Positions 25,552-34,700 of a stretch of 64,000 nucleotides of DNA are shown one piece after another; positions within the stretch are counted from its first letter, which is position 1; each line of letters begins with the position of its first letter. Made by a program: the position numbers and the translations under genes. Origin of the DNA: CANHBY01 sp031374415. GTDB lineage: Bacteria; Pseudomonadota; Gammaproteobacteria; Burkholderiales; Burkholderiaceae_C. The notes beneath the pieces are model-generated. The model was not told the origin of the DNA and made no database searches. It saw only the letters and a list, made by a program, of their open reading frames with translations. Where the stretch lies: contig JANMGB010000119.1 in the NCBI GenBank assembly GCA_031374415.1, forward strand, positions 1 to 64,000, read 5' to 3'.

Positions 25552-27663
25552 TCATGGAACGAACAAGTCCACCGCCACCGATGACGGCGGCAGTAGGTTC
25601 AACAAGTTCTGGCTTGCCAAAAAGTTGAGGGTCAATGGGCCCTTAATCTCGCGGGCCATTTCCGCTTGCACTTGAGGCCCTAGGATTCGTTGCGCATCAT
25701 CGTTATCTCCCAAACCCTCCGCGTTCAGGCGCGCGCGCAATCGATGCGAAAACCGCTCATCCATTGCCTCGATCAGATTGTCTTGTGCCGCGGCATGTGC
25801 CTGCGGATCCAGTCGCATCAAGACCGTTTGCCAGGGTTGCCATTTGATCGATAAATAGTCGGCAAATTCTTGTCCCTCCGCGACCCTGACCTCCTGTTCG
25901 GCTTGATCCAGATCCCTTTGCGTCACGCAGGAAACCTCGAAAAACTGCATGTCGGTGGCGTCCACGGGAAGGTCCAATCGTTCACGCAAATGGACTTGAT
26001 ACGCCAAATAGACTTCGATTTCATCGACGCTGGGCAGCGATGCAGCTTTCTGCTGGGCAATTTTTTCCAGTTTGTCTAAGCGAAACATGCCCCGGGCCAA
26101 GGCGACCAATTCCGGCAGGCGTTGGTCATAGTCACCCCGCGCCACATCAGTCGCCACACGCGCTTTCTTCATGTCGTTGAAGGTCAGTGACACCCGGTCT
26201 TCGCAACTCGTTGTCGCCTCGTCACTGATCAAGAAGGTGTCTTTTCTCAGCGACGGGTGATTCGCCAAGTGAGACAGCCATTCGGCCGTGGCTTGTTTGA
26301 ATAGCGGGTGGCCTGCGTTGACTGTGCGGTTCAAACGATCCAGGAATTCAGAGAAGGAAGCTGCATTTTCTTCGCTTGAAAAGGCGCGCCATGTTTGCCC
26401 AACAGCCCATTGATCCTCCTTCTCGTACCAATCAAGTACCGCATCACTCAGGGGACGAACAGCATTGACCGCAGAGAAGACAAAACGAGGCCCTTGATAC
26501 TCTGGTTCGTTCATGGCCTCAGTCAGGTCATCGCGCACGTTCTGTGGAATCGGGTTGTCCGATAGATCGACATTGCAGCCGGCACTCAGCTGGGTGATGC
26601 TCTGCGGCAGCTCTGACAGCTGGTTTTGAAACGCGACGAGCTTTTCTAGCGTGGCCGGCAAGTTCGTTGGCAGGCGGGTCAACCGGTTCACAGAGACGTG
26701 GAGATTTCGCAATGAAACAGGCAGATTTTCCGGCAGCTCTGACAGCTGGTTTTGAAAAACAACGAGCCGCTCCAGCGAGTCAGGCAGGTCCGGCAAGCGG
26801 GACAAATGGTTCCCGGCCGCGTCGAGCTCCCGCAGCCTCAAGGGGACGTTGTCTGGCAGCTCTGCGAGCTGGTTCTGAAAGACAATGAGCCGCTCCAACG
26901 CGCTGGGTAAATCTGGCAAGCGGGACAACTGATTTTCGCCGGCATCGAGACTCTTCAACGACACCGGAAGCTGCGGCAGCGCTGACAACTGGTTCGAATA
27001 GACGAAGAGTTTTTCTATTGACTCGGGCAGGTTCGGCAGTCGAGTCAACTGATTCTCGGAGGCATCAAGATTGCGCAACGAAACGGGCAGATGGGGTAGC
27101 TCTTGCAACTGATTTTGATAGACGATGAGCCGTTCTAGCGAATCCGGCAGGTCTGGCAAATGGGTCAGCCGGTTGTCGGCGGTGTTGAGGTTTCGCAAAG
27201 AAGCCGGCAACCGCGGCAGCTCTGACAATTGGTTGTGCCCGACATCGAGCGCCTCCAGTGAGGCGGGCAGGTTGGGCAGGCTGGTCAGCCGAAGACCCGC
27301 CAGCGAGAGTGGCAAATCGGGTCGATTTTGATTCAACCATGCGCGCATCCGGGTGAGCGCTTCAGTGCGATCCCCGCCTGTCGCGCCGCCGCCCTGTGCC
27401 CAGGCATTCCAGTGCGCCAAGTGCTCCGAGTCGGGCGCGGTTGCAGGCGGTCGATCCCGGAGCTGAGCCAAAAGCGAAGCTTGTCCGGCCGTGGGCCGGT
27501 AAATTTTGACCTTGATACAAAAAAGGTTGACGACTTGGGCGGTTTCAGCCGACGGGGCGTCTGCTTGATGCTGTGCGCCAGCATCCGCCTGACTTACCCT
27601 GCTTCGTACCACGGAAGAATTCAAGCAGGCTGGGCGGTGCCCATGAAGAGTGATTCTCACCAT
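25552..27663 (-). CDS. LRR-NEL E3 ubiquitin ligase effector (IpaH/SspH type)
   Basis: This 703-residue protein has an N-terminal ~110 residues without a signal peptide, then about 12 short leucine-rich repeats of the bacterial 20-residue type (LPxLPxSLxxLxxxxNQL, about residues 115-350), and a C-terminal NEL domain (about 370-690). The catalytic cysteine is Cys487 in TSCEDRVSLTFNDMKKAR, matching the CxD motif of IpaH/SspH2. NEL enzymes enter host cells by type III secretion and attach ubiquitin to host proteins chosen by the LRR. ATG 27663 is the first start; I found no hrp box directly upstream. The NEL part is clearly paralogous to 54209-55777. Confidence 0.9.
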   Translation of the reverse strand: MVRITLHGHRPACLNSSVVRSRVSQADAGAQHQADAPSAETAQVVNLFCIKVKIYRPTAGQASLLAQLRDRPPATAPDSEHLAHWNAWAQGGGATGGDRTEALTRMRAWLNQNRPDLPLSLAGLRLTSLPNLPASLEALDVGHNQLSELPRLPASLRNLNTADNRLTHLPDLPDSLERLIVYQNQLQELPHLPVSLRNLDASENQLTRLPNLPESIEKLFVYSNQLSALPQLPVSLKSLDAGENQLSRLPDLPSALERLIVFQNQLAELPDNVPLRLRELDAAGNHLSRLPDLPDSLERLVVFQNQLSELPENLPVSLRNLHVSVNRLTRLPTNLPATLEKLVAFQNQLSELPQSITQLSAGCNVDLSDNPIPQNVRDDLTEAMNEPEYQGPRFVFSAVNAVRPLSDAVLDWYEKEDQWAVGQTWRAFSSEENAASFSEFLDRLNRTVNAGHPLFKQATAEWLSHLANHPSLRKDTFLISDEATTSCEDRVSLTFNDMKKARVATDVARGDYDQRLPELVALARGMFRLDKLEKIAQQKAASLPSVDEIEVYLAYQVHLRERLDLPVDATDMQFFEVSCVTQRDLDQAEQEVRVAEGQEFADYLSIKWQPWQTVLMRLDPQAHAAAQDNLIEAMDERFSHRLRARLNAEGLGDNDDAQRILGPQVQAEMAREIKGPLTLNFLASQNLLNLLPPSSVAVDLFVP

Positions 27664-27697
27664 GCCAGACTTCTTGTATGACGTTCCACGAGGGCTG

Positions 27698-29134
27698 TTA
27701 TGAAACAGGCTGAGAGCCCGCCGATTTCTGGTTGATTTGGAGCCGTTTCATTCGGTAATAAAGGGTGTTCATCGGCACACACAAATCGATTGCAGCTTGG
27801 CTGACGTTTCCACTGGTCCGGGCGAGTGTGCGCAGAATCAAGCCCCTCTCGCACGCATCCAAGGCCTCGCGCAATGATGTTTTTTCAAAGTCGCTGGTTT
27901 TGGACTCACGGGGGAAGGGGAGAACAAATCTTGTGGCAGCAGATTTAAGTTCGCGGATGTTCCCGAGCCAGGGATTTTGCAGCAGCCAATGGTGGGTGTC
28001 TGCATCAATGGTCTTGACGGCCAAACCAAATCGCTGGCAAGCTTCAACCACAAAATGTTGAAACAGGGCCTGCAATCGTTCAGGACGGGAGCGAAGTGGC
28101 GCGAGCTGAATTTCCATCACATTCAGTCTGAAATAGAGATCCTCCCGGAACTTTCCTTTGGCCACCAGTGTGGGTAAGTCGGCTTTGGTGGAGGCAATCA
28201 GGCGAAAGTCAGAGGGGCGGAACTTGGACGAGCCCAATCGTTCGCTGCCCTTGTCTTGTAGTACCCGCAACAGCTTGGCTTGCAGCCACAAGGGGCAGCT
28301 GTCAACTTCGTCCAGGTACAGCACGCCTCTGTGAGCATCTTCGAATTTGCCTGGTTTGGCGTTTGTGGCGCCAGTGAACGAACCCGCCTCAAAGCCAAAG
28401 AGTTCAGCCTCGGCCAGCTGCTCAGGGATTGCTGCGCAATTGATGGGCACGAAGTTGCCCGCCGTGTCTGCGTGCTGGAAGATGAACTTGGCCAGTGAGT
28501 CTTTGCCTGTGCCGGTTTCGCCCACCAACAACAGGTCAACAGGGAACCGCGCCAGTTGCCGCCCTAAATCGTAGGCTTCATCATCGGTACTGAGAAGGTG
28601 GTGGTCGGCAGGGTGAGACCCAGCAACACGTTTGGCGGTGGCGATCAGTTTGGCGGTGTCTGCTTCATGGGCCGGTGCGTGCGAAAAAAGATCGCCGATC
28701 AACGTGGAGGCTTCTTTGGCATTGACAGGAAGCGGGCGGGTTACAGCGCGGGGCAAGACTATCGGCGAGGCGTTTTGCATTTCGCTCGACTGCAAAAAGA
28801 CAACTTGATGGCTAAGTTCCGGCGTATGGCGGGCAATGTCCAGCTGGACTTGTTGTGCGACAGGGGTTGTTGCTTGAAGCAGCAACAACCCGCTTGGGTT
28901 GGCTTCAAGCCACTGGACGGCATCACTGACATCCAGGGAGGCGCTGTCTATGGAGGCTTCGTGGGCTGCCCTGCGCAGCAATGCGCGGAACTCTGGACTC
29001 TGGCAGCAAATCCCCAATCGCGCATTACCCATCCGCGGCCGAGTTGTCTCTAGGGGGGCTGCGTTGTCAGTGGCCTTTGACGTATTCTTCAATGGCCGAG
29101 TAGAGCTATAGATTGAATCAACGCTTGTATTCAT
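27698..29134 (-). CDS. Sigma-54-dependent transcriptional activator (HrpR/HrpS-like role proposed)
   Basis: This 478-residue bacterial enhancer-binding protein has an N-terminal ~165-residue domain of unclear type (possibly a worn receiver domain; no phosphoacceptor pattern seen). The AAA+ domain follows, with Walker A GETGTGKD (205-212), the sigma-54 contact loop GSFTGA (251-256, Ser in place of the usual Ala), Walker B VLYLDEVDS and the FREDLYFRLNV arginine-finger region. A Fis-type HTH ends it (NVSQAAIDLCVPMNTLYYRMKRL). It lies beside the effector genes and the transglycosylase. A candidate -24/-12 promoter precedes the ECF gene at 41544, which fits a HrpRS -> HrpL cascade. Confidence 0.85.
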   Translation of the reverse strand: MNTSVDSIYSSTRPLKNTSKATDNAAPLETTRPRMGNARLGICCQSPEFRALLRRAAHEASIDSASLDVSDAVQWLEANPSGLLLLQATTPVAQQVQLDIARHTPELSHQVVFLQSSEMQNASPIVLPRAVTRPLPVNAKEASTLIGDLFSHAPAHEADTAKLIATAKRVAGSHPADHHLLSTDDEAYDLGRQLARFPVDLLLVGETGTGKDSLAKFIFQHADTAGNFVPINCAAIPEQLAEAELFGFEAGSFTGATNAKPGKFEDAHRGVLYLDEVDSCPLWLQAKLLRVLQDKGSERLGSSKFRPSDFRLIASTKADLPTLVAKGKFREDLYFRLNVMEIQLAPLRSRPERLQALFQHFVVEACQRFGLAVKTIDADTHHWLLQNPWLGNIRELKSAATRFVLPFPRESKTSDFEKTSLREALDACERGLILRTLARTSGNVSQAAIDLCVPMNTLYYRMKRLQINQKSAGSQPVS

Positions 29135-29281
29135 AGTGTCCGTAAATCATTGGAGCTAGCCTATAAAATAAGGCCAAAGGCGGATGGCGTTAGATCCTGA
29201 TGCCTTCAAGCAAGCCTGGCTATTTTGACCAAGCAATGGCAATTGGCTACCCGTCTTAACCCTTGGCGGGTGAGCCGACAA

Positions 29282-29299
29282 CCCGCTATCTTAAGCGGG
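29282..29299. terminator. Possible stem-loop downstream of the transglycosylase gene
   Basis: CCCGCT and AGCGGG arms with a six-base loop lie about 110 bases past the leftward transglycosylase stop. No strong T-run follows, so its terminator role is weak. The rest of 29135-29410 has no recognisable gene and should carry the activator gene's promoter. Confidence 0.3.
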
Positions 29300-29410
29300 G
29301 ATCATGAAAGGTCTGAGTCGAAGGCTTGGGAGGCTGTCGGACTTGGAGCGTCCCAGCTCGGTGGGCTTGGTTGCAGAGCTTTGCAGGCTCAGGGGGGTAG
29401 GGGTGCTGCG

Positions 29411-30811
29411 TCAATCGACGCTGCGCGGTTCCGGTGTCAAGGACATCACGGCATTGTCCGCTAAATGTGTCGAGACATCTTCTTGGCTCTGCCGACTGCG
29501 AGGGACCAGCAGTGTCGAACCCCCATTGACCAACATCGAGCGGGGGATGGAATTGACTTCTCGTAGCAAAGTCTCTGAACATCCGACCTGGCGGGCGACG
29601 TCACTGAGCCGCATCTTGTGGGGGACCGACCAGGTGGTCCACGTGGCAAGTGGGCCTGCGTGGGCCTTCAAATTGGTTTCAAATCGACGAGCATTGTCAT
29701 AGGGCAGCAGCAGCTGGCGCGTGCCAGCCGCAAGAATGATGGGCTTGTTGATTTGCGGATTGAGCTGCGCGAATTCCTCGCGCTCAATGCCGGAGAGCTC
29801 CACAGCCAATGCGAGATCAATGTCGCGGTCAATCGGCACTTTCCAAAAATACGGTTGGTTGTCCAATGCAGGCAGGCGCAACCCAAAGGAGTCTGGCCTG
29901 GCGATGATGTTTCTCACCGCCAGCAGTTTGGGAACGTAGTGCCGCGTCTCCTGCGGCAATTGCAGACTTTGGTAGTCAGTGGGCAGGCCCACACTCCGGT
30001 TGCGATCAAGGGCCTTTTGCACGTTGCCCTCACCCCAGTTGTACGCTGCGAGAGCCAGATGCCAATGCCCAAACATGCTGTGAAGTTTGCCTAAATAGTC
30101 GAGTGCTGCGCGGGTGGACGCAAGCACATCACGACGGTCGTCGCGAAACATATTTCGGCGCAGATCAAAAGACTGCGCCGTAGCGGGCATGAACTGCCAA
30201 ATTCCGGAGGCGTTGGCGGGGGACACTGCTTGCGGATTGAAGGCGCTCTCGACAAAGGGGAGCAAGGCCAGCTCGGCGGGCATGTTTCGGCGCTGAACCT
30301 CCTCCACGATATGAAAGAGGTAGCGGCTCGCACGCTCACTGGTTCGCTGGACGTGCTCCGGCCGCGCGGCATACCACTGCTCATGAGTTTGCACCAAGAC
30401 GCTGTTCAGGTCTGGCATCGAAAAGCCGCGCCGAAGGCGGAACCAAAGGTCGGCGGACGATGTCCCCGTTTCCGGAGAAGTAATTCCAAAGGGTGGCGTC
30501 GCAGGAGGGCGAAATACGCCGCCCTTGGGTTGAACCGCTGTGTTGGTCGCCAGTGGTCCGCTCGGAACGATGATGACTTCTGTGTTGTTGCGGCGTTGAG
30601 CGGGAGGGGGCGCCTTTCGCCCGCCCGCGCTGAGCGCCTCCCGCTCAGCCGCTTGTCGCTGGAGACTTGAAAACACATCCAAAGAGGGTTGTGGTGGTGT
30701 GGCGCAAGCACCCAAACACATCACAAGCGACAGCGACATTGTGGGCGACGCACGCAGCGACCCTTGAAGGCGCAGGGCAAACCACACACGGAGGGTGTCA
30801 ATGCGAAACAA
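29411..30811 (-). CDS. Membrane-bound lytic murein transglycosylase D-like lipoprotein
   Basis: This 466-residue protein (from TTG 30811; GTG 30787 is an alternative start) has a lipoprotein signal ending CLGAC. The SLT domain has catalytic Glu188 in PFVESAFNPQAVSP, then SGIWQFMPATAQ and ALAAYNWGEGNV. A LysM-like domain follows at about residues 400-445 (VPHKMRLSDVARQVGCSETLLREVN). It cleaves the glycan strands of peptidoglycan. A hrp-box-like sequence 106 bases upstream and its place between the activator and effector genes suggest it opens the cell wall for the secretion machine. In P. syringae a transglycosylase gene occupies the same relative position (HopAJ-type ORF1 of the conserved effector locus). 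Confidence 0.85.
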   Translation of the reverse strand: MFRIDTLRVWFALRLQGSLRASPTMSLSLVMCLGACATPPQPSLDVFSSLQRQAAEREALSAGGRKAPPPAQRRNNTEVIIVPSGPLATNTAVQPKGGVFRPPATPPFGITSPETGTSSADLWFRLRRGFSMPDLNSVLVQTHEQWYAARPEHVQRTSERASRYLFHIVEEVQRRNMPAELALLPFVESAFNPQAVSPANASGIWQFMPATAQSFDLRRNMFRDDRRDVLASTRAALDYLGKLHSMFGHWHLALAAYNWGEGNVQKALDRNRSVGLPTDYQSLQLPQETRHYVPKLLAVRNIIARPDSFGLRLPALDNQPYFWKVPIDRDIDLALAVELSGIEREEFAQLNPQINKPIILAAGTRQLLLPYDNARRFETNLKAHAGPLATWTTWSVPHKMRLSDVARQVGCSETLLREVNSIPRSMLVNGGSTLLVPRSRQSQEDVSTHLADNAVMSLTPEPRSVD

Positions 30812-30916
30812 GATGGGGTTGCCTTTTTTTGTTTGGCGACATCGCCATTCGATGCCCCCGTGGTGGTGTTACACGCTATGCCTTGCGCGAAGCGCTTGAG
30901 TGACGCCTTGTCTCTG

Positions 30917-30944
30917 TTCGTGGCGTGTTGACACGAATGGTTCG
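30917..30944 (-). promoter_or_regulatory. Candidate hrp box upstream of the transglycosylase gene
   Basis: The minus strand reads CGAACC-N15-CCACGAA. It matches the HrpL promoter consensus except for the first base. It is 106 bases upstream of the TTG start at 30811. The remaining part of the 30812-31199 gap holds no gene; I found no equivalent box on the plus strand for the divergent chaperone gene. Confidence 0.6.
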
Positions 30945-31199
30945 ATTAACTGCCGACTGGGTACTTTGCGCGGACCCTCAAGGTCGATCCCCGCACCCCC
31001 TATACCAACTTATCCAACACTCCGCAAGGGCATATTCATCGGTGGACAAACTGGTAGTCGAGTTCTACCCTGAGCTGCCGCCGGTGATTGGACATATGGC
31101 TTATGCGGTGAAGTCGCGGTGCCATCTCTGCGCCGAGAATGGATCCTATCAAAGCTGATTGCTGTACTTCACCAACTATCGTCAAGCAAAGGCAGGGAC

Positions 31200-31652
31200 A
31201 TGGAGACAACGACAAAGTCAGCGGCAAGCTCTTTCAAGCCTGTGGATCTGTCCCAGGTGGCGGGCAAAGCGCACTTTGAATCGTTACGAAAATTGCTCGA
31301 CTTGCCCGAGTCGGCTCTGGTTGAGGACGCGCTGCATTTCCTGATTGGCCCGGACATGAACGTCGTTGCTCTGACGTCAGCTGCAGGTCGTCTGCTGTTG
31401 TTGGTGGAGTTGTCTGAGATGGACCGCCTCCTGGCCCAGGATTGGCAGCGTCTGGCCATGCATCTGTCCAGTCACTTTGATGACGAGAGCATGGGGCGTT
31501 TGATTGTTCTGGATCGTAAGTTGTCCATGGCGTGGTCCTATGACATCGACACCGACCCGCATCTTTGGGCTCAAACGGCCCGGCAAGCCATGCTGTGGTG
31601 CACAGGCGCACGACAGCTGTTGTCAGGGCAAACGGCGCCAGTGCGTCAATGA
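31200..31652 (+). CDS. Type III secretion chaperone (class I, CesT/AvrF-like)
   Basis: The predicted 150-residue acidic protein starts METTTKSAASSF at ATG 31200. The pattern is that of small alpha/beta class I chaperones: an N-terminal helix (FESLRKLLDLPE), strands ALHFLIGPDMNVVALTS and LLLLVELSEMD, and a long C-terminal helix (LWAQTARQAMLWCTGARQLL). It lies 62 bases upstream of the very large effector-like gene. Small chaperones are usually encoded next to their effectors, so it probably serves that protein. AvrF/DspF is the matching partner in the AvrE/DspE system. Sequence homology is not verifiable by eye. Confidence 0.6.
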   Translation: METTTKSAASSFKPVDLSQVAGKAHFESLRKLLDLPESALVEDALHFLIGPDMNVVALTSAAGRLLLLVELSEMDRLLAQDWQRLAMHLSSHFDDESMGRLIVLDRKLSMAWSYDIDTDPHLWAQTARQAMLWCTGARQLLSGQTAPVRQ

Positions 31653-31714
31653 CCCATTCAATCATCGTCGTCAGCAGGTAGCGCCACTCAATCTCATTGA
31701 AGCAGCATTACGAC

Positions 31715-34700
31715 ATGGCTTTCTACAGAATCAGGGATCCCAGGAATACGGTTGGCTACACCACCACCGCCACGGTGGGGTTGACGGGCAGCCACACCGC
31801 CGTACGCCCCCGTCTTGGAAAGCTGCAGATCGGCGCGGGCTTGCCCCATGCGCCCACCTTGGATCCGCGCGTCGACAACTTTCAGAATGCTGGCCTCAGC
31901 GTGGAAAAGGCCAAGGAATACATAGACCAGTGTAAAGTCAAGGCGGCGCACCACCCGGGCCCGCTGAACGCTCGTACGCATGGCCGAAGCAGGCAATTCT
32001 TCACCGCCATCTTCAATGGGGTAGGTAAAACAGTGGGTATTGGCCGTGGATCGGCCCCTGATGTCGCAACGGAATGGGGGCGGCCTGATCGACCCATTCC
32101 GGTCAAGCTGACTACGGGGAAGTCAAGGCTGCACAACGCTGTTTTTGGTGTGTCTAAAGGTGAGGCAGCATTGCGTCGCGAGGCGGAGGCGAGCGTTTCG
32201 CAGAAGAAGACGGTGTTGATGTCCGAGAGCAAGGTGGATCTGCGCAAAGCCATAGACCGGGAAACCGCTTTGACCAACAAGGCAGCGCAGCTTGGTGGTG
32301 TTCAGCAGATCATGCGTGACGCGATGGTCAACGCTCAAGCGACTCATGAAACACTGGTCCACCAGCACACGGCGGCGACGCAAACCTATGACGAGCGGAC
32401 GGTTTTGGTGGGTCAGGCGTTCGACAGGGTGTCGGTCCTGGAGAACGCGGATGCGGTGATGCGAACGCAGGCCAACGACCTGAACAATGCGATCCGTGTC
32501 AACAGGTCGACACACGACGCATTGACTGAGCAAGCGGCGGTACTTGATGTTTTATTGGAGGTGTTGCCAGCGCCGCCTGCCCAACGTCCCGCGGTTTTTG
32601 GTCCCTCAAGGGCCGAACTCGTCACGTGGCGCGAGCGTGCCGCCACGAATTTGGGCAAGGTCGAACAGCGTTTGCCAAGGCTTGAGAGGGCTTTGGTTGG
32701 TGCGCAAGCCAACCTGGATGCGAAATCCCAAGAAGTGGTGGCTGCACCGCAAGACTCCAGGCAGCGCGCACGGCTGCTTGCTGAGCTGCGGGTCTGTCTC
32801 GACGTACGTGATCAGGCTCGAGTCCAGCTGCGTAGGGGTCAAAGATGGGCTCGGGAACTTCCGGTTCAAGTGCAGGTTTGTAAAGAAAAGATCAAACGCT
32901 TGGATGAGCATTCGCAGCACCAGCGGTACGATCAGCTCAGCTCGGAGCGCACGCTGATTGGTCTTAGGCTGAATGACTTGGCGGCGCAGCGTCAGGACTT
33001 GATGGCCCGCATTCGACCGCTGCGCGCCGACTTGAGAGCCAACCAATTGGAACTCACCGAAGCCCGTAGGATGCACGAAATCGACCGAGACGCTCAATTC
33101 AGTGCAAACCTCGAAGTGCAACGCGCGTACAACAAGTGGCAGGTGAGTCTGCAGGAACTTGAGGGGCTCCGTGCCGAGAACGAGCGCCTGCAGCCCATCG
33201 CAGACGAGCTGTCAGTGCCCCTGACCGATGCCGTGATCGAAGCCAGTGTCTTGCGAGCACAAGAGGAGATTCGTCTCGAAAACAAACTGCAGGAGCTGGT
33301 GCTTGCCCCGCCCGGATTTGAACCGGAGCAGCTTACTCCTCAATTGAGGGCGCAGATGGGGCAGTTGGCTCAGCGCCTGAAGGATGTTCCCGAGGGTCTC
33401 ACTGATGAGCAGGCCACCACCTTGCGGCGTGAGCGGATACCCATCGATCAGGCCCTGGAAATTATCTCCCGCTCGTTGTCCCTCGCCACCAAAGGAAAAG
33501 GGGCTGACGCACAGGTGGCCTTGACATGGCTGATGGACCGGTCGTTTGCCGATCTGGTGCCGCTGCCCGGCACCAATTTCAGCGGTGAACGCGAGAGTAA
33601 GGGTGACGATCTGAACGAAAAAAGTGCCCAAAAGCGCACCGCGAGCTTGTTGGCTGCGTGTCCCAGCGGGGGTGAGTTGCTCAAGCGCCTGGTTCAGCCC
33701 GGGGCAGAGCCGCCTCGTCAGTTGCAGGATGCTGTTGCGGTTTACTTCCGTGCCACCAATGCCGTGCCAGATACCCCCGATGTGCCCAGCAAGGACCGCT
33801 TGCATTGCGCGGAGCATGCCGCCAAAGTGTTGGCTCATCCGCAGGGGCAACGAGAGTTGACCCGCGAGCAGAGGGTGTCGTTCAATGCGGTTCGCAACGG
33901 CTTCACATCGTTTGCCAAGGGCAGTCCGTATGAAACTGCCAATGCAGCCATCGAGAAGTTGGCCGACCACTGGATGCCCAGGGGCCAGGTGGGCGCCAAT
34001 AAGACATCCCCATTGCATGCGCGCCAGCGCCTATTGGCCGCCAACGTGGCGGCTGACCTGGGCTTTCCGACCCTTGAGACAAAGCTGAACGCGAGGTTGA
34101 AAGACGCCTGTGATGAGTTGCAAAAGATCATTGCCCGGGAAGTGGTGGAGGCGCGCACGCGCTTGAGCCTGGTGCGTGGGTCGCATCAAGCGGGTTCGCC
34201 GGAGCCACGAGTGCCGGATGCCTTGCTGGCGGCGCAGAGCACGCTTCATTACATTCGAGAGCGCGCCGATCTTGGCCAGCGCATTGATACGATAAGACTC
34301 GACGACAGCGCTTGGCGCGCCATCAACAAGGAGGCCGCGCGCCAAGAAAGCAGCGAACTGGCCGTGGGCTTCCCGGTGGACGAGCGCGTCAGCTCGCTGG
34401 AGCTTCGTCGTCTGGCAACCGGGTTGAGCAAGTCGCAGGCTGAGGGACTGGGCGAGCAACCCGAATTTGACAGCCTCCAAAATGCGTTGTGGGTGATGCA
34501 AATTGACAAGCCGACCGCGCTGGAGGCCCTGGCAGGCCTGAGAGACCAGCTGACCCGATCCGGCACGGGCACGGGCATGTCTGGGCTGTCAGGGGCCTCG
34601 CTCACAGATGCGCAGCAAGCGGCGCAGAATTCCGCGGACGATCTTGTAGATCGCCGGGCTGCCGGCTTGAATCGCTTAGGGGCGGTTGATGAATCTGATC

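Noticed and set aside
27640..27700. GGAACG upstream of the LRR-NEL gene as a sixth hrp box
   Set aside because: At 15-17 bases spacing the downstream element reads GGCATGG or similar, not CCAC.
30925..31158. A 77-codon rightward frame before the chaperone gene
   Set aside because: No ribosome site, no recognisable composition, and it overlaps the promoter region of the divergent transglycosylase gene.
31000..31199. A hrp box for the chaperone/giant-effector operon
   Set aside because: No GAAC element with a CCAC at 15-16 bases was found on the plus strand; a CGATCC/CCAAC pair has wrong spacing and poor match.
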